Shown: positions 22,332-32,624, numbered from the stretch's first letter. The stretch is DNA of 64,000 nucleotides from Proteromonas lacertae (GCA_002245135.1 NGBS01000595.1:87789-151788), one strand, 5' to 3'. Notes: a model not told the origin generated them from the letters alone. Numbers and translations: made by a program.

Positions 22332-23590
22332 TTGTTGTGTGTAGAAAATTTGTTTAGGATATTTCCTCAGATATATTATACATTCAAAGATTATTTAGTT
22401 GGTGGAGTGACTCCTCAAATGTTTGAAGTAGATCATGTAATGAAATATGTATGTACAATATTACTTTCATGTTTGGCTTTTTGGTTATGGAAGAAGGCAA
22501 AATTGCCAATGACAGGCTTCCTGTATGTAATGTGGTACTTCGTGTATGATTATTACGAAATTATTCGTATGCTGTCAGGTGGTCGTTTACCTGCTATAAC
22601 TGACTTATATTATGGTAATTCAAAAGCATTACAAAACTGGTTACCGATAGATTTAATTTATAATTTTGGTACATCATTTTTGTTCAATAAACATCCCTAT
22701 ATCAGACATTTGTTTCAAGCAGTGCCATTTTTGTTTAGGTTTACTGGTATGTCACCTCCTAATTTAAGTAATGTTAGTTCAGGATCGATATTGAAAGCTG
22801 CTCCAGAAGTGTTAGCACAGGATCCAACAGGTACAGTACAGACAGTTGCTAGTGTAGCAACAGTGATGACAGCACTCACTGGAGTCATTGGTTTGTTGGA
22901 TGCACGTGGTTTATTAAACTTCCTGAAGCCAGAAGGACATAAACATAAGAATAGAATACAATTTGCTAACTACGTTCCAAAACAACAACAATCAATTCCA
23001 AGCTCATTCACTAATTTTGGTAGAGCAGTGAGTAATTTAGATCAATTAAAACAAGTTAATCAAGCTTTAAATTGGTTTCAAAGAGGTAATGGAAATAAAA
23101 AATTAATTTCACGTAGGAAAGTTTTGTATAACAGTATCGCTTCAGATGCCTTATCGAACTTTGATATAGAGTTAATTGTGAAAAATGAGTTCAATAATTT
23201 TCATGGAAAGTTCATGGGAGTCTTTTGCTGGGACAAGCTTGTACTTCCTATACCCAAAAAGAAGAATCAATGGGGAATCATAATCAATACACTCACCACA
23301 CAAGCTAGCCCTGATTCTATAGGTCATTGGGTGGTCTTAGTAGTTGACAATATCAAGAAACAATTCCTGTACTATGATTCATTTGGTGAAGATCCTCAAC
23401 ACTTGGAAGAATTTAAAAAGAATTTGAAAAAATTAAAGAAGTATCATAATGAAAAGTATGAACTTAAAATCAATGGAGTACAGAATCAAAATTCAAATAC
23501 TGCCAACTGTGGATTTTTTGCTATTAATTTTTGAAAAATATTTTAAGAGATCAGTGTAGTTTCAAAAAGGCTACTGACTATAATACAATA
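22332..23590 (+). pseudogene. Module B structural C-terminus fused to adenain/Ulp1-like cysteine protease
   Basis: Residues 1-260 match module A (FRIFPQIYYTFKDYLVGGVT; GGRLPAITDLYYGNS). After RGNGNKK the frame enters a C5/C48-type protease: His in GHWVVLVVD, Asp in YYDSFGED, and Cys in NTANCGFFAINF. This is the maturation protease expected in Polintons. A TGA at 23532 falls inside the protease just after the Cys motif, and the frame then continues in sense (KNILRDQCSFKKATDYN), so the C-terminus is interrupted. The fusion could be a natural polyprotein or loss of a stop. The 3' end converges with the integrase gene. Confidence 0.75.
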
Positions 23591-23648
23591 GTGGGTGAAG
23601 CAAAAATTAAGTTAATGAAAAAAGCAATTTGGTTTAATATAAAAAGAA

Positions 23649-23660
23649 ATATTCGTTTAT
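23649..23660 (+). promoter_or_regulatory. ATATTCGTTTAT motif between protease and integrase 3' ends
   Basis: A weaker copy of the Polinton ATATyCGTTTCA motif, in the overlap between two convergent genes. A promoter role is not obvious here. Confidence 0.25.
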
Positions 23661-23671
23661 TTTTTTTGGTG

Positions 23672-24957
23672 TTATTCTATTGATTTATCATCTTTTCTAA
23701 TTCTGGGTCTTTGTAATATTCTTCTGAACCAAGTATCTCGTGCTTCATCTTTTTTCACTAACTGCAACTCATAGTGCTTAAAATGAATAAGTGAAAAATC
23801 TGGTATCTCTCTACCATCTTGATCTCCTAAACAATACGAATATCTATTTATTTTAATTATTTTGTATACATGATCTGATCAGTATATATTCTTATCCAAT
23901 TTACGTCCTCGTTCCTTAAATCTCACTAAGTCACCAACTTCGAAATTTTGATCACTTTTTTCAAGTTTTTCAAAATTTTTCAAATTATAGTTTAATGATT
24001 TCTGTAATATTTGCTTTTGCAATTCAGGACTATGAAATACCTCATTTGGTGTATATCCTTTGATTCCTGGTAATGGTTTATTGTTATAGTCATTTACCAC
24101 TTCTTGTATTATTTGATTAAATTATATTATATAATTTGGATCTTTAGGTACATGTATATCTCCATGGTCAATATCAGCTACATATTCAGGTGCTTCAAAA
24201 CCAATATCTACCAAGTGTTTGTACAATAATTTTTTTATCACACTGACTGACCTATCCAATAGAGACTCTACCTTATGCTCACTGGTCTCTTTCATATAGT
24301 ATTGTATACCTTCTTGACAAAATTTAAAAACATTATAAAAACCACTTTCTTGATCTGACAAAATACTTACCACATTTTTATGTGTTTTGTTACCATAATT
24401 ATCATACTCATAGTACCAATTTAAAAATGCAGGCATTATATCATATTCACCTCTTTTACCAGCAACTGGTGTAACCCATACTTTTCTAGAGTTTAATTCA
24501 ATTAAATACAAGTGAGGTAAATTAGGCTAGAAAAATACCAAGTCCATTTGGAAATACCCTGGCTTTTTGATAGTAGCGAACGGATTATTTTTTTGTACTT
24601 GAAATCAACTACTTGCTTCCCAACTTGTCTCCTTAGATATTCCCTAACAACATCTGGTGGTGGTGGTGTATCATTGAGGTTTTTTACTTGTTGGGTCATT
24701 TTCACAAATTCATCATCTTTTAAATAATATTATTTTTTATAAAGTTCATCTAGTTGTTCTCTATATTGAGCAATTTGTCCTGCCATTTGGTCATCATACG
24801 AAGCTTCTCTTGGTGCAATCTGTATATTCGGTGCTCCATTGTTAATATATGCTGCAAGTGATAAGTTCCCGTTTGTAGGAGCCTGTTTAATTGGATAAGG
24901 AGTTTGGATGTTATAGCTGCTATATAAATGTGGATCATAAGTATTAGTGCTAGACAT
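23672..24957 (-). pseudogene. Polinton integrase (retroviral-type, rve fold) with C-terminal reader-like domain
   Basis: Start ATG at 24957 (MSSTNTYDPHLYSSYN). Order: Pro/Tyr-rich N-terminus; a helical region (PPPDVVREYLRRQVGKQVVD); the catalytic core with first Asp in GYFQMDLVFF, second Asp in SILSDQESGF, and Glu in HKVESLLDR about 29 residues later; then LPGIKGYTPNEVFHS, typical of this class; and a C-terminal SH3/chromo-like segment (HVYKIIKINRYSYCLGDQDG). It is interrupted by TAA at 24730, a one-base shift in an A7 run near 24588, TAG near 24529, TAA at 24122 and TGA at 23879. The TGA sits where this family usually has Trp (NWS-type motif). Confidence 0.85.
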
Positions 24958-25017
24958 ATAGACCAAAAACACAAAACAAGAATAATGATGAAATTCATTA
25001 ATATCATTAGTATTAAG

Positions 25018-25291
25018 CTACTTTAAGAAATTATAGGTGATAGTAATAAGATTTTCGTTATTTATTTTAAAACACCATCTAATTGAATCATTATATGTTT
25101 TATGCAGATATTCATTGATTTCTTTGAAACATGGACCCAACTTGATTTGTATTGGTTTTTTGGGTGCTGGTGCTGGTGCAGATTGAATCGAATGATGAAT
25201 GTTGCTTCTGCGATGTTTAGGATGAAATCTATAGACTTAGAAAAAATCAAATTTACCCACCAACGCGATATGTGGTCTTAGTACGTGCCAT
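25018..25291 (-). pseudogene. Small basic Polinton protein with histone-H3-like N-terminus
   Basis: ATG at 25291 gives MARTKTTYRVGG and then a stop. One base over, the frame continues KFDFF...FHPKHRRSNIHHSIQSAPAP and KKPIQIKLGPCFKEINEYLH to a TAG at 25018. The first residues resemble the histone H3 tail (MARTKQT...TGGK), and the rest is His/Arg/Lys/Pro-rich. A DNA-condensing core protein would fit a virus-like element, but this is inference. It lies between integrase and PolB on the same strand. Confidence 0.4.
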
Positions 25292-25337
25292 AGGATGAGT
25301 TAAGAAAAACATTAAGAATTGGAATAATTTTAATAAT

Positions 25338-25349
25338 TTATCCGTTTCA
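25338..25349 (+). promoter_or_regulatory. TTATCCGTTTCA motif after PolB
   Basis: A close match to the recurrent Polinton motif, 39 bp past the PolB stop and in the opposite orientation. No plus-strand gene follows, so its role is uncertain. Confidence 0.3.
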
Positions 25350-25387
25350 AAAATAAACACAATTAATATGAAATGAGTTATTTATTT

Positions 25388-27799
25388 TTATATGGGAACT
25401 ACATCATCATCATCCTTCTTCTCTTCTTCAATATTTTTTATAACATCATTATATGGCTCTGAGTGATAAACATCAATATATTTTCTTTTCACATAGAAAA
25501 TCGTAAATGCTAACTTATTCATGCGGACTGTATAAATGCATTGACTTGCTGTTCTAAATGAGAATTGCTCTACATATACTTTTTTAGACTCAGTGAGAAT
25601 ATCATAATAATATTTGAAATCACACGTTTGTAATCGAAATCCTTTAGTCACACCTTTGGCTCTAGAATCACTTAACAACAATGAATTTGTTCCATCGATC
25701 CTTTGTTTTTCATATGCATACATTTTTGCTTTCAAACCACAAAATTTTGTAATTGTATACAAACCATTCTTATTTTCTTCTAATTTCATCAAATTCAATT
25801 CTGAAGTTCTGTGTGAGTTTGTATATCTAATACCTTTGGATTTTAAAAAATCACAATTAATATTACCAGTATCCATTCTACCTTCAAATGATGGGTCTTT
25901 CATAATATCTTCATAGATATCCTTTGTAAATACCTTGAATATGAAGCTATCTGTATCAGTCATTAAAAGCTTGAGGCTTGACCCATATTTTCTATACAAA
26001 GTACCATACCAAAATTTACTCATTAAATGCTTGCTTTCAAATAATATACACATTCCTATATAACTTGGTTTGTTAACCTGACATTTATATTTTTTAAATT
26101 TGCATATTCTTAAATCACAACCATCTATACTAACAAACCCACTAAAATAAGGATTGCTAGAACACTTTAAGAAATCTTCTTCATTATTGACTAATTTTGA
26201 TCGACATCGATTTTCTGTATTTTCACACATTTTTCCATAGGCTGAATTGAGTAACAATTTGAATGTATCTGCTTCTGCTTCTCTCTTGTGTTGTTTGGCT
26301 TCTCTACGTAACAAGTGACACTTCATCACAAAATCAAAACAGAAGTGATATTCTTTAAAGGATATGATACGATGTATTTTTGTGATCTTATAACCTAAGG
26401 ATACACAGAAATTCAAATATTGATAGTGTACAACATATTTTGGTTTTCTTGATAAATCCAATATAATTCTAGGTGTGTTGCTTTTAAGTTGTTTTTTCTT
26501 ATTCACCAATCCTAGCTCCATAGCCCAACTTTGTTGTAACTGTGATAAGTTTTCGTACTTTATACACTTCTTTTCAGGTAATAATGGATATTCATCGAAT
26601 TTGTGAGTGTTTGAGGGAGGCTCGATATTCACCTCTAATATATAACCTCTGGAGTCTTTATTATCCCATTCATCATTTACATGCTCTTCTTTGTCACTAA
26701 TCATTTCTTCATATGTTTTGATGTTATATATTTGACTGTAATACATATCCATCAATTCCTGCTCATTTCCTTCTTCCCACTTGAAATCAGCATATGGTAG
26801 TTTCATTGTAGCCATTGTACTTGGATATAGTGAATTGTAATCTACATAGCAAATATATGATTCTATCTGAGGAGGATGTTCTGCTATATAGGGTGGGTCC
26901 ATATAGTGATTATGTGCTTCTTCTAAACGACTCGATCCAACCATAGATATGCCACCTATTAAACCACTGTGAATAAAATCGTATTTATCTTGGTCGCTAA
27001 GCAACTCTATCTCCACTGGACAATATTTCAAAAACACACTCCATGACAAACCAGGTGATGATAAGTGCCAACAAGGGTCTAAATCAAAGTTTTTAAAAAC
27101 AACTTTTCTGAAGTGATCAAATACTGAGGATAAAGTGAGAACATCCATGGCTAAATAAAATTTATTATAATCCATTAAATCTTTACACTGAATGACATCC
27201 CACAACTCACAGCATGATGCATACTCTATATCTGTTATATTATCACTCTGTTTTAATTTTGAAGCAAAATCTTCTTTTTTAGGTAAACGGCTAGTTTTAT
27301 AATATTTGTCCAAACTATCACAATATTCATATGGGAAGTGTCCCTTCTCTAACCCCCACTTATCTATGAAATCTTCCACTGACCATCCACTACTGGTCAA
27401 TTTTTGATAGATGAATTGTTCTCTGTCAGTAACAAAGTCATATACTGGTTTGAATAAATATTTTTTATTTGAGTGTTCATTTGCTTCTACTTTTAATGAC
27501 TTTACTAAACTATCCAATGATGCTGGCATGAACTGACAACTGTCTATGAATCTTAACTTCTTGAATTTGATCATCAAAAATTTATTATCTGTTTTCATTA
27601 AAACGGATAGTTTTGTTCGATATCTCTTTTTCTTAGGTTTAGGTCTTGGTTCAGGTTGCTGAGGTAATATAGGTGGTGATACAGATGATCTATCATTTAA
27701 TGGTGACAATGTCGGTGATACATTTACAACATTATCTCTATGTATCATTTCATGTAACATATGGAATGCTTCTTCATCATTGTTTTCTAGTGGGATCAA
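25388..27799 (-). CDS. Protein-primed DNA polymerase B, polymerase domain
   Basis: 803 residues without a stop. Exonuclease motif III is DYNKFYLAMDVLTLSSVFDH. Polymerase motif A is YVDYNSLYPSTMATMKLP, motif B LLLNSAYGKMCENTENR, and motif C LMTDTDSFIFKV. The spacing and the large insertions between motifs (TPR regions) are those of Polinton/adenovirus-type protein-primed PolB, which replicates linear DNA from a terminal protein. It ends VVPI-TAA. The N-terminal exonuclease part lies in overlapping frame 27777-28643, so a one-base shift near 27790 (IINIDP/LENNDEEAF) separates them. Confidence 0.95.
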   Translation of the reverse strand: MIPLENNDEEAFHMLHEMIHRDNVVNVSPTLSPLNDRSSVSPPILPQQPEPRPKPKKKRYRTKLSVLMKTDNKFLMIKFKKLRFIDSCQFMPASLDSLVKSLKVEANEHSNKKYLFKPVYDFVTDREQFIYQKLTSSGWSVEDFIDKWGLEKGHFPYEYCDSLDKYYKTSRLPKKEDFASKLKQSDNITDIEYASCCELWDVIQCKDLMDYNKFYLAMDVLTLSSVFDHFRKVVFKNFDLDPCWHLSSPGLSWSVFLKYCPVEIELLSDQDKYDFIHSGLIGGISMVGSSRLEEAHNHYMDPPYIAEHPPQIESYICYVDYNSLYPSTMATMKLPYADFKWEEGNEQELMDMYYSQIYNIKTYEEMISDKEEHVNDEWDNKDSRGYILEVNIEPPSNTHKFDEYPLLPEKKCIKYENLSQLQQSWAMELGLVNKKKQLKSNTPRIILDLSRKPKYVVHYQYLNFCVSLGYKITKIHRIISFKEYHFCFDFVMKCHLLRREAKQHKREAEADTFKLLLNSAYGKMCENTENRCRSKLVNNEEDFLKCSSNPYFSGFVSIDGCDLRICKFKKYKCQVNKPSYIGMCILFESKHLMSKFWYGTLYRKYGSSLKLLMTDTDSFIFKVFTKDIYEDIMKDPSFEGRMDTGNINCDFLKSKGIRYTNSHRTSELNLMKLEENKNGLYTITKFCGLKAKMYAYEKQRIDGTNSLLLSDSRAKGVTKGFRLQTCDFKYYYDILTESKKVYVEQFSFRTASQCIYTVRMNKLAFTIFYVKRKYIDVYHSEPYNDVIKNIEEEKKDDDDVVPI

Positions 27800-28643
27800 T
27801 ATTTATTATTGTCACAATGGGATCCATGCTTCTTGGAGTATCACATTCTTCAATGTCACTATCTTCTTCAGTATCAGCATTATAGTTGGCTATCAACGCT
27901 TGTTCCTCTTCCATCTTTTTTTCTTCTTCTATGCTATCATTATAGTTAGATATTAAATCAGGAATTGGAATATTGATTTGATTCTGGTTTGATTCTTGAA
28001 TTTCAATTTCTGGCAGATCTGCATCCTGTATAGTGTTCATGTTCTCCAAAACCCATTGTGCTTCATATTCTTTGTCTTTCTTAGCTAATGCTCTGATAAT
28101 AAAATTATTATCGTAATTTTTGCTATTATGTGCCAACACTGGAATATACATATTTCTTAAATCACAATGCCAGTTACACTTATTACATAGAGTTGCTATG
28201 TATTGACCAGTGAAGTGGTCATGGTGCTTAACAGGTCTCAAATCTTTATCTTTACTGATAAATTGCTTATGACAATATGCACATTCTTTATTCGCATCAT
28301 CTGATTCAATATATCCCCACATCTTTTGTGGGTGTGCTATCTTGTCTTCATATATTTTCATTATATTATTTTGAATCTCTAAGAATTTGTTAACTAATCT
28401 TGTTTCTAACACTGATGGATCTTCACCTGGTTTTAATTCATCAAAGTATGTTTTTTCTGGAATTGTACCAGGATACTGAGAACTGATGTGTATGCACCAG
28501 GTGCTCATGACATGTTTCTTGTATGCTCCTTTTGCATTTTTGATAACTGTATTTGATGGCAAATCTTCTTGGTATGTCTCAGTGTCCCAGTATAGTACCA
28601 CAGGCATCATTTGCATAAATTTATAATTTTTGAATGATATCAT
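27777..28643 (-). pseudogene. PolB, 3'-5' exonuclease and zinc-finger region (frameshifted)
   Basis: Exo I is VVLYWDTETYQ (the DxE pair). A C-x2-C...H...C-x2-C finger is typical of Polinton PolB (CAYCHKQF, HHDHFTGQYIATLCNKCNWH). Exo II is LAHNSKNYDNNFIIRAL. An acidic linker follows (EEDSDIEECDTPRSMD). The frame changes on both sides: near 28700 into the N-terminal domain and near 27790 into the polymerase domain. The intact ancestral protein would be one chain from 30284 to 25388. Confidence 0.9.
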
Positions 28644-28699
28644 AGTTCCTGGATCTGGGAACTCTCTGATAATACCTCTGTTGTTGGATACTTGACAAT

Positions 28700-29629
28700 T
28701 TATTTTTGATGATATTGGAATGATTTATCGCTGAATAATCTACAGAAGCAATATGGACATCTTTCTACATAATTACTACATTTTTGTTTTAATGGTAATA
28801 AAAATGCATTGAGGTTGATAATTGGGTAAAAATGATTTCCATAGAACAATACATTGGCATGAGGCCAAATTTTGAATTTATCTATCTGAGTGACATATAA
28901 TGGTATAGCTTCATCAAAATCCACTGTAAATATGTTAAGAGTGATTTTGTTATTTTTCTCAAACTGACGTATACCATTTTGATGATTTATAGGATCTAAT
29001 GGAAATTCTAAGTAATCTGTGTTATAAGATTGCACATAATGTTTGTAAAAGCTTGCATGATTTCTATTCTTAGGAAATTCCATATAATGAATTGATGCAG
29101 CTACTGCATACAGAAAACATATATTTTGTCTACCAACTGCTTTACTGAATTTCAATTGTATAATGCATCTTTTCTTACTTATGTCATTAGGTAACTCTAC
29201 TTTTTCGATTTCACTATCATTGGTAGCAGAACCAGCTGTGACAATAGAACGAGCCAAATTAATTACTACTTCATTAATCCATCTAAATCTTAAATCTGAT
29301 TTTTGAGTATTGAATATCTCACCCATATTGTCATATAAGTGGTTATATAATTTTTCTGGTTAAACACCACCTAAATCACCTTTAGTGCAAATTACAATAT
29401 CAGTGTCAAAACTCTTCCAGTTTGTCATAGTTTCTTCAGATTCTGCAGTTTCTATTACATCTGCTGAGATATAAGCTACTTTGAAAGTAAAATAAATTTT
29501 TGCATATCCAAAGTAATCTATGAAATTTCTAATTTTTACCATACACTCTGGAATTGACTGTTGTTGTTCTTCTTCTTGCTGTTGTTGCTTATTTCTATCT
29601 CTTGTATATCCAGTTAACTCTTCAAACAC
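28700..29629 (-). pseudogene. PolB, N-terminal domain
   Basis: Two frames (29360-29629 and 28700-29326) are in phase across one TAA (reads GGV-stop-PEKLYNHLYDN). Features: a Q/E-rich stretch, IFNTQKSDLRFRWINEVVIN, KKRCIIQLKFSK, FLYAVAASIHYMEFPKNRNH, DPINHQNGIRQFEKNNKITL, PHANVLFYGNHFYPI, and a C-x2-C finger (CPYCFCRLF). Homologous to the PolB remnant in Polinton 2 (34563 onward), where the order of blocks is the same. This domain sits ahead of the exonuclease in Maverick polymerases and may include the primer-protein region. Confidence 0.85.
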
Positions 29630-29651
29630 TCTTTCTGGTGATTTTGCGATT

Positions 29652-30284
29652 TCAAATTTTGGATGATCTTTCTACATTCTCCATTAATTCTCTTCTCTGT
29701 GGTATAGGTAATCTTCTTATTTGTTGTGGATGATTTTCTAACACATCTAATGCCTCCAATGTATCTTTCATTTCTTCTTTGGTTTCATTACTCACATTTG
29801 GTGCTTGAGGATGTGTCTCTGGTATATCTGACACAGGTGGTGCAATTTGATGTGGAGACTCTGGAATTTCATCATCTTCTAAATATCGTTGAAATTGTTC
29901 AGCGCTCACTCTACGAACTTTGGGTGATGGAGGTGGCTCAGCTTGGATGGTTGGTCTTCTCAGTGGTGTTTGGTACTGCGGGTTCTGCACTATCTGCACA
30001 GGTGGTCTAGGCAGTATAGGCCTAAATGAACTTTGACTCAAAGTGTTGACTGGGTTTTGCAATGGAGGTGGTTGTTGCTGTACTGATTGTTGCTGGGTAT
30101 ACAATGGTGGTGGAGGTGCATACATGGGCATAGGCGGTGGTGCCATCATAGGTTGAGGTGCATAGTAGTACATGGGCTGCATAGGAGGCATGCCAGGGTT
30201 GTATGAACCTGTAGTACCTGCTCCATACATAGGATGAAACATATTATAAGGATAAGGGTATCCTGGGTACATCTTTGACTTCAA
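29652..30284 (-). pseudogene. PolB, proline-rich N-terminal extension
   Basis: 210 residues starting MKSKMYPGYPYPYNMFHPMY and rich in P, M, Q and Y (MMAPPPMPMYAPPPPLYTQQ). It then becomes charged (SPKVRRVSAEQFQRYLEDDE). At 29655 a one-base shift joins it to FEIAKSPERVFEELTGYTRD, the start of the next PolB segment, so it looks like the disordered N-terminus of the polymerase rather than a separate gene. No Polinton motif precedes its ATG. Confidence 0.6.
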
Positions 30285-30420
30285 GAATCTTGAATCTTGA
30301 ATGTTTAATCTGAGTGGCTAGTTTGGTACTCTAAACCAATAGAAATCGATTGCAATATGATTGGACCACGTATCTGCATTAGCCAATGAAATATAATTAA
30401 AAATCTAAAAATGCAAAAAT

Positions 30421-30432
30421 ATATCCGTTTCA
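30421..30432 (+). promoter_or_regulatory. ATATCCGTTTCA motif before the 30457 gene
   Basis: Perfect copy 24 bp upstream of the ATG at 30457, the same spacing as for the 184-aa TIR gene. This is the best support for a promoter role. Confidence 0.5.
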
Positions 30433-30456
30433 AAATTTTTATAATTTTTTTAAATT

Positions 30457-30742
30457 ATGAACATAGACAATGCTAGAAAAAATTTTGATATGTGGGAACA
30501 GTATATACATAACATTGTGAATAGTTTACCGAGTGATGAAGAAATTTTAAAAGCATCGCCAGAAGAGATATCCAGATATGCTAAGAAGGCAGCAAAATTA
30601 ATACCATTGCTTTAAAAAAATTAATGATGAGTGTGATGATGAATTTAGTGAGAAAATTCAAAAATTAAAAAATGAAATGTTAGCTAAAAAAGAAGCATCT
30701 GCTTTATTACTTATTGAGTTAATGGATCAGCTTAATTTTTAA
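30457..30742 (+). pseudogene. Small helical Polinton protein, about 93 aa, broken in an A7 run
   Basis: Reads MNIDNARKNFDMWEQYIHNI...AKLIPLL then TAA at 30613. One base over it continues KKINDECDDEFSEKIQKLKN...LLLIELMDQLNF to TAA at 30742. The break lies exactly in TTTAAAAAAATT, so a single-base indel explains it. The sequence is amphipathic and coiled-coil-like, with acidic and Leu-rich repeats. Function unknown. It is preceded by the ATATCCGTTTCA motif. Confidence 0.55.
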
Positions 30743-30840
30743 TTATTTTCTTATGTTATTATGACTATAGTTATATATAAATATATAAACCCAAAAAATA
30801 TTTTGATCCTGAAACGGATATAATTTTACTTCTCTCATGT

Positions 30841-31536
30841 TTATGCACAAGGATCCACTATAATACCTTTAGCAATTAAATCTTCAATCAAATGGCTTTT
30901 GCTAGGCTCCCAACATATTTTGATATGCTGTTGAACCCAATTGTAAGGTAATGTTGTATCTAAGACAACTGGAGCTCTTGGAAGTATAATCTCATAAGAA
31001 CTGTGCTCTTTGCATATCTGAAATAATGGATTCTTTAAATGAAACTGAGGTCCAAGTATTGTGATTCTTGCATTGTTATCCATTAAAAAATTATTACTTT
31101 CAGGACATATCTTCAGGTAGCATTGTATTCCTTCAATTTTATCATCTTCAGGATATGTTAATTGGTATAGAGGTTCTGAATTATCATTCTTACACTTGTA
31201 GACCATATAACCAATTTTGCTGTCAAAGACCACATCTTTTATATTTCCAACATGGTTTCCCATAGGATTGCATACAAATTCTTCCATACCTGGATCCATC
31301 TTCGGAATGTCAAAATGATCCTCCTTTTTGATTTTATATTTCTTACACATGAATTCTTCATACTCTACATCTTCTCTAAAATCATCCCAGCTGACATACT
31401 TCTGTACCCAAGGATCACCTAGACTTGTTCTAACATGTGGTCTAAAGCACTGAGGAAATATTACCTTCCATTCCTTCTTATCCTCATTGACTTGTAAATG
31501 AGGTTCATTGATAGTATAGTCTGGACCACACAACAT
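30841..31536 (-). CDS. TIR-encoded Polinton protein of unknown function, 231 aa (right copy)
   Basis: Protein identical to that at 12760-13455. It lies in the right TIR with the same upstream short ORF (31509-31664) and motif (31672-31685). The two copies are probably kept identical by TIR gene conversion or by recent insertion. Confidence 0.75.
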   Translation of the reverse strand: MLCGPDYTINEPHLQVNEDKKEWKVIFPQCFRPHVRTSLGDPWVQKYVSWDDFREDVEYEEFMCKKYKIKKEDHFDIPKMDPGMEEFVCNPMGNHVGNIKDVVFDSKIGYMVYKCKNDNSEPLYQLTYPEDDKIEGIQCYLKICPESNNFLMDNNARITILGPQFHLKNPLFQICKEHSSYEIILPRAPVVLDTTLPYNWVQQHIKICWEPSKSHLIEDLIAKGIIVDPCA

Positions 31537-31664
31537 GATTTTTGATATTTTCTTCTAAAAGCTTCTTATTTGTCTCAGGAGGTATTATGAGTATAGTACA
31601 GGCACTTGATGTGATCTGTACCACTAATAAATCCATTAATACGTAAGTTTTAGGAGTAATCATA
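31509..31664 (-). CDS. Short ORF overlapping the 231-aa gene (right copy)
   Basis: Mirror copy of 12632-12787 with the same 28-nt overlap. It does not add independent evidence, because TIRs are homogenised. Confidence 0.45.
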
Positions 31665-31836
31665 ATATCTTGTGAAACGAATATTTTTTTTATTTTATAT
31701 CAATTAATTGGTTAGTTGATAAAGATATATGTTTTGACCAATCATATTGGAACACGTATAGGAGTCATCCAATTAGGTTTCAAGAAAATAAAAAATATAT
31801 CCGTTTCACTCTCTATCATTAATTTTCAATATTAAC

Positions 31837-32391
31837 ATGTCTAAACATCAAAGATCCTATGATGAGTTATATCATAGAGATTTTCAGATGATAGTGGATG
31901 GTGTTCCTGGCTTAATTAAAAAAGTTAGAGATATTAGAGGTATTATCCAACCATTTGCAGCTAAAGGATCCAGAGGTGTATACAAGGCGATGGCTATTAA
32001 ACAACAAGAGTTATTTCAGAACTATTTGGATGAATGTATTATTAAATTAGATTCAATATACACGGCAGCATATGGTACTCTCAGCTTCAGTTCAGAGATA
32101 TTGTTATACTGCAGAAGATTAACATTTCAGAGAGAATTGGAGTTTATTAGAGATAATGGTTGCAAATGGCATGATGTGATGAAATTTTATGGAGACCAGA
32201 CAGCATCAGTCAGAAGTAAGCTCCATACATTCCTTGTTGATGATATATTCAAATGGGATGAAGCAGTTGGGCAAGCTATAAACATATATTATAACTTCCC
32301 TTCAGAAGTTATACCACCAAGAATACAATTATATAGTAAGTTGGAAATCGATGGAGTTAAGTCAATCAAAAAAGTTAAGAAGAATCATTAA
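31837..32391 (+). CDS. TIR-encoded Polinton protein of unknown function, 184 aa (right copy)
   Basis: Identical to the product of 11905-12459, and transcribed toward the element end. The motif ATATCCGTTTCA at 31797-31808 is 28 bp upstream of its ATG. Confidence 0.8.
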   Translation: MSKHQRSYDELYHRDFQMIVDGVPGLIKKVRDIRGIIQPFAAKGSRGVYKAMAIKQQELFQNYLDECIIKLDSIYTAAYGTLSFSSEILLYCRRLTFQRELEFIRDNGCKWHDVMKFYGDQTASVRSKLHTFLVDDIFKWDEAVGQAINIYYNFPSEVIPPRIQLYSKLEIDGVKSIKKVKKNH

Positions 32392-32624
32392 AATAATTAT
32401 ACTCAAAGTAAAAGTTAACTGCTTTATTTGATTGTGTGTTTGTTGAGTAATAAAATGTATCAATATTAGTTATGTATTCTGGGTTGTTACTAAATAATAT
32501 AAAAAATTTAAAAAAGAAAAAATGTAACGAATATTTTTTTGGGTAACAAAATGTAACGATCAAAAATCAATAGGGGGTTATGTATAGGTATACATAACCA
32601 CCTTTCTTTCATTATTATTGAAAT

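Larger units (their letters stand above)
11678..32618. mobile_element. Polinton/Maverick 1, 20,941 bp, TSD TGAAAT
   Basis: The limits are exact. The direct repeat TGAAAT at 11672-11677 and 32619-32624 flanks an element that begins ATAATAATGAAAGAAAGG and ends with its reverse complement. It carries integrase, protein-primed PolB and an adenain/Ulp1-like protease, which define the class, together with 6-bp target duplications. Left to right: TIR; captured ABCG and HYDIN pieces; structural module A (minus); structural module B fused to protease (plus); integrase (minus); PolB (minus); TIR. No packaging ATPase or double-jelly-roll capsid gene was found inside. Most core genes are broken although the two TIRs match without indels. 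Confidence 0.95.
30779..32618 (-). repeat. Polinton 1 right TIR (1,840 bp)
   Basis: Inverted copy of 11678-13517 with the same two genes in mirror orientation. The inner boundary is at AAATATATAAACCC (30779). It is followed by the TSD copy TGAAAT at 32619-32624. Confidence 0.95.
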
